Positions 1 through 10,576 of a DNA stretch of 64,000 nt are shown in pieces; the stretch's first letter is position 1; each line of letters opens with the position of its first letter. Source of the DNA: Siphonodentalium dalli. Its lineage: Eukaryota; Mollusca; Scaphopoda; Gadilida; Siphonodentaliidae. The notes below the pieces were generated by a model. The model was not told the origin of the DNA, ran no database searches, and worked only from the letters and a program-made list of their open reading frames with translations. The stretch covers positions 189,457,794-189,521,793 of the forward strand of contig CP136064.1 in NCBI GenBank assembly GCA_032622095.1, given 5' to 3'. A program made the translations under genes and the position numbers.

Positions 1-125
1 TCGGACTGGAGATGTGGTCTGTAGGTGTACGAAAGGATTTAGTAATGCAAAGAGTAAAATCCAAGATGGCTGCCTGCAGCCATGTTTGCAGCCATGTTTT
101 TCATCGAACATTTTTCAAATTTGGT
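1..125 (+). mobile_element. Fragment of the 161-bp core unit of the modular repeat found at 28457-30402
   Basis: The stretch reads 'ggatttag...gcaaagagtaaaatccaagatggctgc', with the gcagccatgttttt motif following. This matches the A-type core unit repeated 11 times at 28559-30300. Only part of one unit is present and it may continue beyond the left edge of the window. Confidence 0.65.
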
Positions 126-154
126 AGCTCCCAACTAGGTGATCCTACAGGTCA

Positions 155-176
155 CCCCCCCCCCCCCCCCCCCCCC
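155..176. repeat. Poly(C) tract, 22 bases
   Basis: An uninterrupted C homopolymer. The flanking text 'ccaactgttggaaatttc' recurs near the G/C runs at 31169-31187 and near 57860, so the tract belongs to a decayed repeat family with a C/G homopolymer core. Confidence 0.85.
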
Positions 177-539
177 AGTCCAACCAGACCAAAATTTGTA
201 GTACGGTGAGTTACCAACTGTTGGAAATTTCTTATCTGACAAATCCCAATGGTTGCAAATTATCCAACTGTTGGCCACTGCAGTCCAAAACGTTAACAGA
301 AAGTAGAATATTTGACTTTAGTAAAAAATCAACAAACATTATTTCAAATAATAGTTGGTCAAGCTATAAGAACAATTTCAAACTATTGATATGGTGAGAA
401 ACCCCCTCCCCACCCCAAACAACTTACAGGCAAGATGTATTCGGATACCACACAAAATGTCAGACCAACTTTATAGGCAACTGCGAATAGTAAATAACTG
501 ATTTGAAGTATTCAAAATTACTATTTGTTGTTTCAAAGT

Positions 540-603
540 CGAATCGAATGTCGAGGTCGAATCAAACAGCAAAGCGAATATCGAATATTCACAAGGGGCC
601 TAG
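540..603. mobile_element. Possible solo end of the TAGGGnnCTGCGAAT hAT family
   Basis: The stretch is rich in CGAAT/ATTCG motifs and ends 'cgaatattcacaaggggccta', which resembles the right ends at 55270-55299 and 57480-57505 (CGAATATTtGCAGGnCCCTA). No partner end or target duplication is visible. Confidence 0.3.
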
Positions 604-1692
604 ACCAACTTGCATCCATACTCCATGGAACTGACTGCAATCAAATCAACATCCATTTCTGTCACTACAGCTGTTATGGTCATGAAATGGTTAATGACCT
701 GATCAAAGAACAGGCTCATTACACAAAATGACGATATAGAACAGACACCGTACTAATGTTATTCCATATAACACTGACGCCTGCTACATCAAAGCATCAC
801 CTTACTATCGATGCATTTGACATTTCCAGTAAAAATGACATTTAATGGGAAATCAAGGCTCACTCCCTGGAGATAATAGTTATGGGCTGACGGTACAGAT
901 AAAACAATCACACACGCTGTGGAACATTCATCGCTCAAATAATATGCCTGTGATTCATAATTATAAATTGTGTATTGCTGCACATAAATCTGCAGTTGCA
1001 TTTGTACAGGCTATTATCCCCAGAAACTAAAACGATAAACAAACTTAAACATCATATGAGACCCGATTTATTATCTATTAGTAGGCCTGGTGATGTAAAA
1101 ATTGAAGCCTATTTAAGCCTGAGGAAGGCTAGTTGCCAAACAAGTTAAATGAATCCTGGCTTTCCTGCAATTAATTTTTCAAATAATATTAACGTGCAGT
1201 GTACCAGCGAGTAATCTAGCCATTGGCAGATCGTTGGGCTCATTTTTTGAATTAAAACATTTGTATGTCATGACGTCATGTCAGTTGGAAGTTTAACAAA
1301 GTCAAGAGCATTGCTAGAATCAAGGTTTTTAATTTATGCATTTTTGTGGAATAAGAAATTCATTGTGAAAATTTTTTGTTTAACTGGTATACATCCAGAC
1401 TGCACAAAAGGGCAGAAAATTAGCCCTCATTTCTCAAACAAGAACATGTTTTTTCTTCTCTACCAGCATGTAAATCGAGCCATGAGAGTCACTGGTAGAG
1501 ATGGAGAAGTAAGACATGCCAACTGATACAATCACTGGAAATTTCCCTCCCAAACTTGAGATAATGACTTTAATAATGATAAGGGCCATGTCAAGACTAG
1601 ATCAGTAATTCCGCCGGTAATAATTGCTGTAGAGATATTAGCAATGGAAAATTACTGGTGGGATTACCAATATATAAAAGAAAATATTACCT

Positions 1693-2485
1693 CAGTTCTG
1701 ATTAAAACCATACTCAGACTCTAAAGTACTGAGTCTGATGAAATCCGCTATCTGTCGCTATAAATAACTTCCACAGACAACCCCTGCAGTATGATGTCAC
1801 CGCCCACATTTGTCTTTAAAAATAGCTTTGATTGTCATAATGTGGTTTCAGTTTCGTGTCCGCATAAGAGTTTCGTTTCCGCGAAAGACTTTCGTTTTTG
1901 CAAAAATTGATGCTACGCATTCTCTCAGAATATCTTCTGCGCCTTGTGACATAATTTTAACTGAGATTAATCACGTTTAACAAACTTTAAATGCATTTAA
2001 GAATGGAAACTAAATATATTTTCTTTGTTTAATTTCGAAGTTAACATCATATGCCAGAAATTAAATAAATTTACAATATCGCGACTTCTAAATTATTCGG
2101 TACTAAATGTTGAATTTCTTAAAAACATTCAATTATATTGGACATATTAACTAAAATTGGTCAATTCTGCACTCTTTAAATACGCTTTTCAGTGTTAAAT
2201 TTGCTGTCGTAAAACTCTGAATTTGTAAACATTAGCCATGTGGCGGAAAAGTTATTGTGCTATTTATAACTATTGGGCGGGTTTACTGGAAATCGGCACC
2301 GGCTGAAGGAATTACCCTTGTCTTGGGGATTCCATGCGACTATCGCCTGATTGGTCACATCGCGGTCCTGAGGATATTGCGATTGGTTGGCAACTACGTA
2401 ATTCCTGCTGGGAGTAATGAAACCTCTACCCATTTTCATCAGACTCTGTACTTTTAGAGTCTGAGTATGGTTTTAATCAGAACTG
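1693..2485. mobile_element. 793-bp DNA transposon with about 52-bp TIRs and 9-bp target duplication (Mutator-like candidate)
   Basis: The left end (1693-1742) starts CAGTTCTGATTAAAACCATA, and the right end (2433-2485) is its near-perfect reverse complement. The element is flanked on both sides by ATATTACCT (1684-1692 and 2486-2494). A 9-bp duplication with long TIRs is typical of Mutator-like elements; that family call is inference. No transposase is visible, so it is non-autonomous. The interior has ATTGG (inverted CCAAT) motifs around 2349 and 2383. Confidence 0.8.
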
Positions 2486-3184
2486 ATATTACCTATGCAA
2501 TTATAAATGGAGAGTTGTCCTTTTACCAGAGAAATTATCGACGGAATTACCGTTGGATGAGTGAATAATATTTCATTACTCCTGTCATTCTGAGCTTGAT
2601 TTATCTTTCAAATTTTTGTCCAAATTCATCATGATCAATCTCCCAATTTTCTTCTGCTAATTTTCACTCAGTTACAAGCAGAGTATTTAGTTGCAATATA
2701 GCATGTTAAAATCACTCCAATCTTCCACTAGTATTATTCAATAATAATGAGCAACTTTTATTCTTTGAATATCGTGTTTTGGTGCACTTGATAGAGTAAT
2801 GAATAAGCTGTTTTTCATTCGCTGCATTTTCATTTTAGGTATCCTCGAACTGAGTGGTTGTTCACCTCAAATTTGCAGGCCTACTGTATACCCACGTTTG
2901 TGTAATAGCGCTGTATTGTATGGGAGAATATTTTAATTAAACAATTTCTTGGAACAGTAAATTATAAGAGTAAGAGACTGTCCCCAAATTTTCTACATAC
3001 ATAGCAACCAATGACGAAGCTCAAATAAACATGTAATGGGGCACAAAAAACAAAAGACGTTTGTTTCCTAACCCAACTGACCCTATTTTCACAAGCTTAA
3101 CCACCTATTTTTTTTCAGTCTATAAACAGACACAGAGGTCTTTAATTTTATGCCTAACAATATCATCGAAACAGTGGTACTTAC

Positions 3185-3385
3185 AGGTGGGGGTAGCTCC
3201 TCGTCACTCTGTCTGTCCGAATACGATGCTAACTTGGCCATATTAAGTGCGGGAGATATATTACGTTTTGGTTCACTCTCATAAACATCCATATCATTTT
3301 TCCGATCTATGTGCAACTCTGGAGGAGGAGGCGGTAACTCATCTTCTTCTTGTCTGCTTGGTTCTTGACGACTTGGTTTGTAAGT
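3185..3385 (-). CDS. DLG-like gene, exon encoding a proline-rich linker between L27 and PDZ1
   Basis: This minus-strand exon of 201 bp (67 codons, phase 0 at both ends) lies between an acceptor TTTCTGCAG (CTGCAG at 3391-3386) and a donor GTAAGT (3184-3179). It begins TYKPSRQEPSRQEEDELPPP, continues with further prolines and an acidic/basic stretch, and ends SDRQSDEELPPP. Two 'DEELPPP'-like motifs suggest an internal repeat and possible SH3 or WW ligands (inference). I place it after exon 22441-22586 because both lie on the minus strand, phases fit (0 to 0), and Discs-large proteins have a variable low-complexity linker between L27 and PDZ1. The sequence alone does not name DLG, and other small exons could lie between. 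Downstream PDZ exons would be left of the window. Confidence 0.75.
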
Positions 3386-3499
3386 CTGCAGAAAGAATAA
3401 ATCACATAAGAAGTCATACATATATATTGAGACATATATATTTACTTACATGTATGCATGATGTGTTGTATGCTAAATATATCAATTAACATATGAATG

Positions 3500-3681
3500 T
3501 ACAGTAATGCCCTAAATAATCGACTCCTTAACCACAGCAGAATTATGGGTAATTTTTCAGGATTTAGTTGGAAATAGAGCTTTCCGATGAATGGCAACAA
3601 GCCATATTTCCGACTAAATCCTGAAAAATTACCGATAATTCTGCTGTGGTTAAGGAGTCGATTATTTAGGGCATTACTGTA
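3500..3681. mobile_element. Palindromic MITE, family M1 (TA target, TIR CAGTAATGCC)
   Basis: The element is flanked by TA and reads as one long inverted repeat: left CAGTAATGCCCTAAATAATC, right its reverse complement ending GGGCATTACTG. The left arm is shortened near its centre. TA duplication and a CAGT start fit the Tc1/mariner-pogo group; that assignment is inference. It is the first of eight dispersed copies in the window. Confidence 0.9.
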
Positions 3682-3756
3682 GTTCTAGTGTGTTTTATTG
3701 AAGTGTATAGTGTACAACAGAGAGATACCCCTCAAATAATTATTTTTCTGAAGTTT

Positions 3757-4010
3757 GGATATTATACCACGCAGCACTGTACGTTAAGTCAATATTCTAC
3801 CAGTGAATTATCGATCGATTAGTCTATGGCCATGCACAAAGAAAACACGCCCAGTTATTGACCGTTTTTAGTCATATAGGTCAACAAGGTGTGACGTCGG
3901 TTCATGTTATGGTGTGTTTTATTAGTATATGAAATGCATGACCAATTGGGTAGTTGACCAATCACGGAACAGGATTTAGTGTAATGCACAGGCTATGTAA
4001 ATATTTACTG
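3757..4010 (-). repeat. Dispersed repeat R, copy 1
   Basis: In reverse orientation this segment matches 9125-9376 and 53793-54039. Shared landmarks are 'atatttacatag', 'aatcctgttcagtgattggtcaac', 'aaattgggtcatgcatttcatat' and a right end 'gtataatatcc'. No coding sequence or TIR is seen. Confidence 0.65.
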
Positions 4011-5513
4011 AAGAACATTGTGACTATGCATTTCAGATAATCAAACCGACATGCTCATGAGAACCTTTGATAAGATAGGTCAATAAATAAATGAAATACA
4101 AATATATAGACTTTATATTCTCTGCCTCCAGGGAGGTATCAAACAATTTTTCTGGGCACGAATGAGGGGGTGGGTGGGTGATCAAGATAATCCAAAAGCA
4201 ATTTTTTCCACAGCTCAAAAAAAAATTTACTCCATATTTTCAACTTTGTTTGGCCTTAAATCTTGGAGATAATGTAATTTTAATATCAAAATCATACACC
4301 AACCTGTAATAGGTAGTTGATAGGAAACAAACCGTAAGTGGTGAAAATTATATATGTTTCTAGGAGGAGGTGGGGGTTGAAAAATGGTGAGGAAATTACC
4401 TGCTAAAACGGAAACAAATTAGGGCCAAGGGGTGGATGGGTCTCAAAAGCGGCCAAAGGTAAAAAAAATCATCATACTTGTCCGAAATATTTTTCCGACA
4501 CCCCTTGCTGCCTCTGGATAAACTTGCCAAAGGCTGTTTTTATATTTTTACTAAATCAGGAATAGGGAACAAGGAACGCTCAAAGCACAATTCTGTTATT
4601 AAAACATTATGACTTTAATAACTATTTCTGCATTATATACTAGTCGAGTCAAAAACTATATTATACAGAACACATACATGTACCTGTAGCTACCAGTAGT
4701 ATGTCGCTTAAAATGTTTATATCCATAAGGATTAGAGCATCTAATTGGCCAGGTCCTGTCTCTGCATATTATACTCTACTCTAGCTATCAAATAATTCAA
4801 TAACCTCAAATATTTCCTATCCAGCCAAGTGTTCAATAATGGATGAGATTGGTGTAAGGGGGGTAATTCTATTTAATTAGGATATCAAGAGGTCTTGCAG
4901 ACATGCTAATATTGAGACTTAAGTCACTCAGGTATTATTTGAGCGCGCAGGCTGTATCTGGCTAGGTATGTGCTGTAGAAAGCTACAGCCGGCCACAGCT
5001 GGGGGTCACTAAATATCATACAGATCCCCCCCTTACAATGTAAGCATTTAAAGGTGACATGCAATGGTTTTTCGATTGGTCTATGGCCCTCGTATCAATG
5101 TGCCATGATTGCCCTTGATCCCAACCCGTGGAAACACGAAGTCTCTAGACAGCCAGGAAACCTAGAAATCGGCGTTACGCCAACTCCCCATAGTTTGTGC
5201 ATAAACAAAACGTCATGACTTATGCCACTTATCCCCCATGAATTGTGGCATCACCGATTGATGTAACAGTAATGGCGTCCAGAAAAGAGTGCCTAGTGTT
5301 ACAGTACACCATTAGCTTCCGTCCAGATGTCATGGAGTTATTATAGTATACATAATGTTGTAGATGCATGTAACTTGTCAGTGACATGAGATTCCATCTT
5401 ATATAATGATAGTTCAAAGAATATGATTTAACACGCGGCATATTCGCATTGATGGCACATAAGGCCTAAAAACATGAAATTAAATAAAATTATAAAACAG
5501 AACTATTAAAGGG

Positions 5514-5846
5514 ATGCTACGAGAACTATGGATGGATTGGTTTAGGACCGCAAAGAAGAATAAGCGCGGAAATTATATCCAACCAGATCGGCAAAACGTG
5601 ATCGATTGGGTCAGCGAGGCATGGAATTACATCGACGAGAAGATAATATTCAACGCCTTTCTGAGCTGCGGAATCAGCAATGCGCTAGATGGGAGTGAAG
5701 ACCAGTTAATCGGCGAACGAATAAAGAAGTGCGGCGTCGACTTACTCGAGGAAGAAACTGAAGAGATAAAGGGGATATTCTTCGACGATGACGGGGAATT
5801 AGAGTTCGCCGGATTCGACGATGACGGTGAAGTTATACTGGAATGA
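5514..5846 (+). pseudogene. C-terminal fragment of a pogo/Tigger-like DDE transposase
   Basis: The 110-codon frame contains RELWMDWFRTAKKNKRGNY near the start, then VIDWVSEAWNYIDEKII, followed by the diagnostic CGISNALDGSED at about residues 53-64 and an acidic tail rich in DDDGE. This is the typical layout downstream of the DDE catalytic domain (DDE_1 superfamily) in pogo/Tigger transposases: W..VkkAW..I....I..sF..CGISNALDGteD. The catalytic part is absent. The frame opens shortly after 'aaacag' (5495-5500), which could be a splice acceptor, so this may be a last exon rather than a truncation. An AATAAA lies 80 bp past the stop. It belongs to the surrounding 5052-7353 element. Confidence 0.8.
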
Positions 5847-5925
5847 GACGGAAATGACACTTTGTATATTCATATTTATTTTTGTTTGTAATTATATATG
5901 TGTATGTTATTATTAAATCAAATGA

Positions 5926-5931
5926 AATAAA
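5926..5931 (+). promoter_or_regulatory. Poly(A) signal of the transposase remnant
   Basis: AATAAA lies 80 bp after the stop codon of the transposase fragment and is followed by a T-rich stretch. Confidence 0.5.
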
Positions 5932-7412
5932 ACGTGTTTTTTTGTCGTAATTCTACATCCTCTGCTATCTCCCTGTTCGGCCATACTTACCATACTTACT
6001 CTTATTCTGACGACGAAAATCTCTCCACGTCCATTTTCCGAGGGTGATCCCCGCGACTAAGCCCATTCAGGACTTTTTCCTTGGGTACATGGGCTTACTG
6101 GCGGGTGTGTACGGTACGTATTTTGGCATGGGGGGGTTTACCCTCCCAGCAATAAAATCAAGGGTCTGCCCATGACTGTCTCTGTCGGTTTATACTGATA
6201 CAATTGCTACATTCGCCAGTAAAGTCCATATGACCTACCAGAGCAGCAGTAATTTGACTGCCCTTGTAATGGACCACATATTTTACAGCATACTTAGAAA
6301 CACACAAGGTGACAATTCGACTGATGATGATTAATCACGTGCACCCTGGAATTATTACATTTTCGCATGTACATTGTCTGTTTTCATTTCAAGATGAATC
6401 ATTGGCAGCTAATTCAAAGGCGAGACTCAAATGTTCGGCAATCATTTGAAACACATTTTGTGTAAATTAGACTTCGTGCAGGAATATATAAAATTTTATA
6501 ATACCACTTGTTTGTTTGTTGCAGAAAACAAAGATCAAATTGGCTTTAGAACTTTTATTAATTATCTTTGGTTTATCAAAACATTTCCGGCAGACGCATA
6601 TTATGATATAATTCATGTTGAATCATTGCATGCATGGCCACAATATAATAATATATCTCAATCTTGGTCGGTGGTTCGATTGAAAACACCATTTTACTGA
6701 GGAATGCATAGGTATAATTGTTGGAACAATGATTACTAAACTTTCATCTTAATTAACTCAATTTCAATAGGAGAACAAGCATTCTCATTGAACTTCAATC
6801 AGGATTTTTCTGATGCTCATTCCGGGGATACATGACATTTGACCTCTGGCATTTCCCACAAACAGAGAACAGTAGTTCAGGAAATGAGCACATTGACAAA
6901 TGTTAATCAAAGGCCTACACATGAATGTATGACATCATTCTTTGTATACTAAATAAGTTGAGACGGAGTTTATCTTTTCGGATTTTTTTTGTGACAGATG
7001 GAGTGAAATAATGTGTATTCTTTCTTGAAACTGACATATAATGCACGAACAATGCGTTAACTTAATTTTTTGGGTAGATATTAATTATTATTGGATTTTG
7101 TAAGCAATTTTGAGACAGGCAATAAACGCTACTTTCTCCTGTCAATCCGTAACGTCACAAACTATGGGGAGATAAGTCATGACGTTTTCACTGAAACGGG
7201 AATCATATCTCAAAACGCTGAAATGTTGACGCCGCATATCGGAAGACAGGCGCGTCGGTAAAATATTGCGTTTGCGGGATATGTTTTCTAACCAAACCGC
7301 CGACCAATTAAATAAATTTTTAGCCAAATGAAGAAAACCATTGCATGTCACCTTTAAGGACACCTCAGAGTTGTTTATAAGCTCATAGTGACACATCCAA
7401 TACAATACCATA

Positions 7413-7926
7413 TGTGACCCGCCATATCAAATCCAGTCGTAAGTCGGGATTTTTTTACCCTGTGCCAATGCATTCTCTTATATATGCGAGTCGACCATAG
7501 GTCGCCTCGCATATATAAGAGAATGCATTGGCCTAACAATTTTTTACAATTTTAATAATTTTTTCTTGTATTCTTTAACAATTTTATAATTTCACCCATA
7601 CAGAGCCCCAGACAAACATGATCAGACAACACTCTTCTATATGCTTCTATATATGTGTGGGGCTCCCTGCAGGGTAATGGATGTTTTTTATTTTATGTCC
7701 TAAAAATTGTAAGAAACATTTATTTAAAAAAAATGATAAAAAATTGTTAGGCCAATGCATTCTCTTATATATGCGAGGCGACCTATGGTCGACTCGCATA
7801 TATAAGAGAATGCATTGGCACAGGGTAAAAAAAATCCCGACTTACGACTGGATTTTATATGGCGGGTCACTGACCCGCCATATCAAATCCAGTTGTAAAA
7901 CGGGATTTTTTTAACCCGGGGTCACA
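7413..7926. mobile_element. Compound foldback element (TA flanks) built from nested palindromes
   Basis: The ends are TGTGACCC and GGGTCACA, flanked by TA (7411-7412, 7927-7928). About 133 bp at 7416-7549 is repeated inverted at 7737-7869. Each arm itself contains a palindrome centred in 'gcattctcttatatatgcga'. A third copy of the end sequence, in direct orientation, follows at 7871-7926. The same palindromic core recurs in the TTAA elements at 9425, 32970 and 62309. Confidence 0.8.
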
Positions 7927-8077
7927 TATATCCATAATCTCAACATACCATAATGTATTAAAATCTACCATCTGAGGAGTTTTAAAATCTCATCTTAGCA
8001 CTACTGTGAGTGGATCGCAAATCTTGGCAAGGTTACTAACATCCATCTTGACATTAATAGGAAGAATGTTTGTTCAA

Positions 8078-8260
8078 TACATTAATGCCCTAAATAATTG
8101 ACTCCTTAACCACAGCAGAATTATGGGTAATTTTTCAGGATTTAGTCAGAAATATGGCTTTCCGATGAATGGCAACAAGCCATATTTCCCCGACTAAATC
8201 CTGAAAAATTACCCATAATTCTGCTGTGGTTAAGGGATGATTATTTAGGGCATTACTGTA
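8078..8260. mobile_element. Palindromic MITE M1, copy 2
   Basis: TA-flanked. The left end is mutated (CATTAATGCCC) and the right end is intact (GGGCATTACTG). The arms are inverted copies with 'gactaaatcctgaaaaattac' and a central 'gctttccgatgaatgg'. Confidence 0.88.
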
Positions 8261-8797
8261 TTCGAACAGACTATACCTGAATCAGGTTGCCCTCCTATTG
8301 TGTGGAAGACCAAGGTACATGTACTAGTATGCTTTAAATATCTGTAATTTAACCAGCTTTGTAATTGCTGAACGGCGTATGAGAGCATGATGTACTACAC
8401 ACCTTGCCAACTACATGTAGGGCTGCACTCCTCAGATTCAATGCGGATTATGATTTCAGACTTGTAATCTGATGCATAGTGGTGCAAATTTTTGGCAACT
8501 GATGGCTGTGAAACAACATGAACCATAAAGCAATTTTTAAAATGAATACTCTCATGATATCATCAATAATTTCAGGGAAGATTACGAGCATAAGGCCAAA
8601 AAAATATATACCTGTGTTTCTGGTGACATGCAAGAAAAAAATAGGGGCGGGTGGCTTTTCATTTTATTTTATTTTTTCATTTTATTTTCAACTCATGAAT
8701 ACCCCCAGACTTCTTCACCTTGTTTGTAATGTACTATAAAATAATAAAACTAAGTACATAATATTAGAATATACATGTAGTGTATGGGGATCGTCGA

Positions 8798-8816
8798 ATC
8801 GGATTGAGTAACTTTA
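8798..8816. mobile_element. Solo end of the TTAA element type seen at 12664-13134
   Basis: The text 'tcggattgagtaactttaa' matches the right terminus TCGGATTGAGTACCTTTAA of the 12.7 kb element with two or three changes. No partner end is seen nearby. Confidence 0.4.
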
Positions 8817-9124
8817 ACAGTACACGCGATATGTCCATTTTTTCAGAAATGAATCAGCTTACAAGGAAAATAAAATCGAATGCGTACTAATTTTGCATAA
8901 TCAATAAAATGAAAATGGTTGGGGGCGCCGGAATGGGGGTGGGCGGATCACCAGAAACACGGGTCTTTTTTATTTTGGCCTAACATAACTAAAATTATAT
9001 TAGCTTATAGCAGTAGACGAATACAGTCTCCAGCAGGGGGAAATTGTAGTAGAAATGTATGTATCAATGGCTGCAGATAACTTTACATACAAGAATTATT
9101 TCGCATCGTACACTATGATGATGT

Positions 9125-9376
9125 ATTTACATAGTCTGTGTGTGTTACATTAAATCCTGTTCAGTAATTAGTCAACTGCAAATTGGGTCATGCATTTTAT
9201 ATCTGAATAAAACTTACCATATAAACACAAACCAGTCTTGTTGACCTAGATGACCAATGAGGTAGATAGAATAACAGGGCATTTTTTTTATGTGCACGGC
9301 CATAGACAAATCGGTCATTAATTCACAGGTAAAATACTGGGCTAACTTTAATACAATGCCACATGATATTATGTCC
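9125..9376 (+). repeat. Dispersed repeat R, copy 2
   Basis: This is the direct-orientation copy of the repeat at 53793-54039 and the reverse of 3757-4010. It shares 'taaatcctgttcagtaattag' and 'aaattgggtcatgcattttat'. Confidence 0.65.
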
Positions 9377-9461
9377 AAACTGCAGATAGATTTAAAAAAC
9401 AAAACTCAGCTGAGTTTATAGAAATTAAACCTTTCATGACGATTAAAGATCCTGTGCAGTG

Positions 9462-10093
9462 CCAGTCGACATAAATATATCATATATATTCATCCGAGTC
9501 GAACAGGACTGGCCGGAAAACTATTTCCAGACTTGGGGATATACCAGGAAATTCCTTGTTTTGATTGGAAGCGGTACCAGAAACCGCTAACCCCGATTGG
9601 CTAACCGATAACAGCTGCGCGTGTCCCGTAAAAATAGCTCAGGTGTCATCAAAAACACGTGTGTATATTGATCTAAATTTAAATACTGGGCGGAACAAAG
9701 AGACGCGATATTTTTATTTGAGCATGCGCACACATTGACAAATAAGCTTCCTGTTTAAAATATTTTTTGAAAAAAAAGACATTTATTCATCGGTAAAACT
9801 CGTTTTCGACGCTTTTAATAATCTCATCACAATAGGAAAATGAGTGTTACAGTGGACAAAGACCGAAACGATGTGTTATTGAAGTGTGTTTCGTCTATCT
9901 TGAAAGAGACAGTTATTTCAGAGTTGAAATCTGAACAATAAATCTGCGCATAAATTATTCCTTATTTGGAATGTCTGCGACATCAGTATGACGTCACGAT
10001 ATTGGGGGAAGCCCATTGTTCTGGAAATGGGTTTTTACATGAATTCGTGTCGACGTAATATTATAATTATTACGGAGATGTTTACGTCGACTG
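9462..10093 (+). mobile_element. 632-bp element with TIR CAGTCGACnTAAA and 8-bp target duplication, nested in PB1
   Basis: GTGCAGTG is duplicated at 9454-9461 and 10094-10101. The ends are (C)CAGTCGACATAAA and its inverted partner TTTACGTCGACTG. Removing it restores 'gtgcagtgcattctctt' of the PB1 host element. The interior has CCAAT-box-like ATTGG motifs (9560-9602) followed by the short open frame at 9840-9941, a promoter-plus-first-exon look. An 8-bp duplication suggests hAT or a P-like group; the family is uncertain. Confidence 0.75.
9840..9941 (+). CDS. Short open frame of 33 residues inside the 632-bp element
   Basis: The frame opens MSVTVDKDRNDVLLKC, continues through a basic/acidic helix-like stretch and stops after KSEQ. 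It may be the remaining start of a transposase or accessory protein of the parental transposon. It is too short to assign and could be chance. Confidence 0.25.
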   Translation: MSVTVDKDRNDVLLKCVSSILKETVISELKSEQ

Positions 10094-10434
10094 GTGCAGT
10101 GCATTCTCTTATATATGCGAGTCTAAGGTCAAGGTAAATATTGTTAGGCCAATGTATAGATCATGGAAGGGTTAATAACGAAAGAGCTATATAAATATAA
10201 TATAAGAACTGAATTTAGTTTGAATACATGTAAAAGGTCGCTGACCAAAATGTCCCCCGACGAAGGTAGCAGGTTTGAACGATTTATGAGTTTCAGATTA
10301 CACCAATATGATACAAAGTGCATAATAACTATTAAAATATGATGCACATCTTTAATCAGTCACATTGCGAACTACTCCACCAGAGTCAAAGTGCATTATG
10401 AGATAACAGCTGAAATGAATATGAACATAATGGT

Positions 10435-10576
10435 TACTGTAATGCTCTAAATAATCGACTCGACTCTGTGAGAGCTTTCCGATGAATGGCAACAAGCCAT
10501 ATTTCCGACTATATCCTGAAAAGTTACCCATAATTCTGTTGTGGTTAAGGGGTTGATTATTTAGAGCATTACTGTA
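10435..10576. mobile_element. Palindromic MITE M1, copy 3 with most of the left arm deleted
   Basis: TA-flanked. The left end keeps about 25 bp (CTGTAATGCTCTAAATAATC) and then jumps to the central 'gagagctttccgatgaatgg'. The right arm is complete. Confidence 0.85.

Larger units (their letters stand above)
1..3184 (-). other. Intron of the DLG-like gene, downstream of exon 3185-3385 (partial)
   Basis: In gene orientation this intron starts at the GTAAGT donor on 3184-3179 and runs off the left edge. It holds the repeat fragment at 1-125, a 22-base C run at 155-176, a possible hAT end at 540-603 and the long-TIR element at 1693-2485. In 206-1600 and 2495-3178 I see only AT-rich sequence and chance open frames. 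Confidence 0.7.
5052..7353. mobile_element. 2.3 kb DNA transposon with TIR AGGTGACATGCAATGG, carrying a pogo/Tigger-type transposase remnant
   Basis: The ends are AGGTGACATGCAATGGTTTT (5052) and its reverse complement ending 7353. Each is flanked by TTAA (5048-5051 and 7354-7357). The boundary could equally be read as TA plus AAGGTGACATG. Subterminal motifs 'ctccccatagtttgtg' and 'aaacgtcatgacttat' also occur inverted near both ends. The interior contains the transposase 3' fragment at 5514-5846 and a poly(A) signal at 5926-5931, but no upstream transposase exons, so it looks internally deleted. A 89-codon frame at 6431-6700 has no recognisable domain. Confidence 0.75.
9425..10175 (-). mobile_element. 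TTAA element family PB1 (TIR CCCTTTCATGA), interrupted copy
   Basis: TTAA at 9425-9428 is followed by aCCTTTCATGACGATTAAAGA, and the right end is CATGGAAGGGTTAA (10172-10175). The layout matches 32970-33204 and 62309-62574, including the palindromic core and 'aaggtcaaggtaaatattgtta'. TTAA duplication plus a CCC start suggests mobilisation by a piggyBac-type transposase (inference). It was split by the insertion at 9462-10093. Confidence 0.75.

Noticed and set aside
3386-3421. Start codon and N-terminal residues upstream of TYKPSRQ in the frame at 3421-3089
   Set aside because: They lie before a clear CTGCAG acceptor, so they are intron read-through and not a real start.
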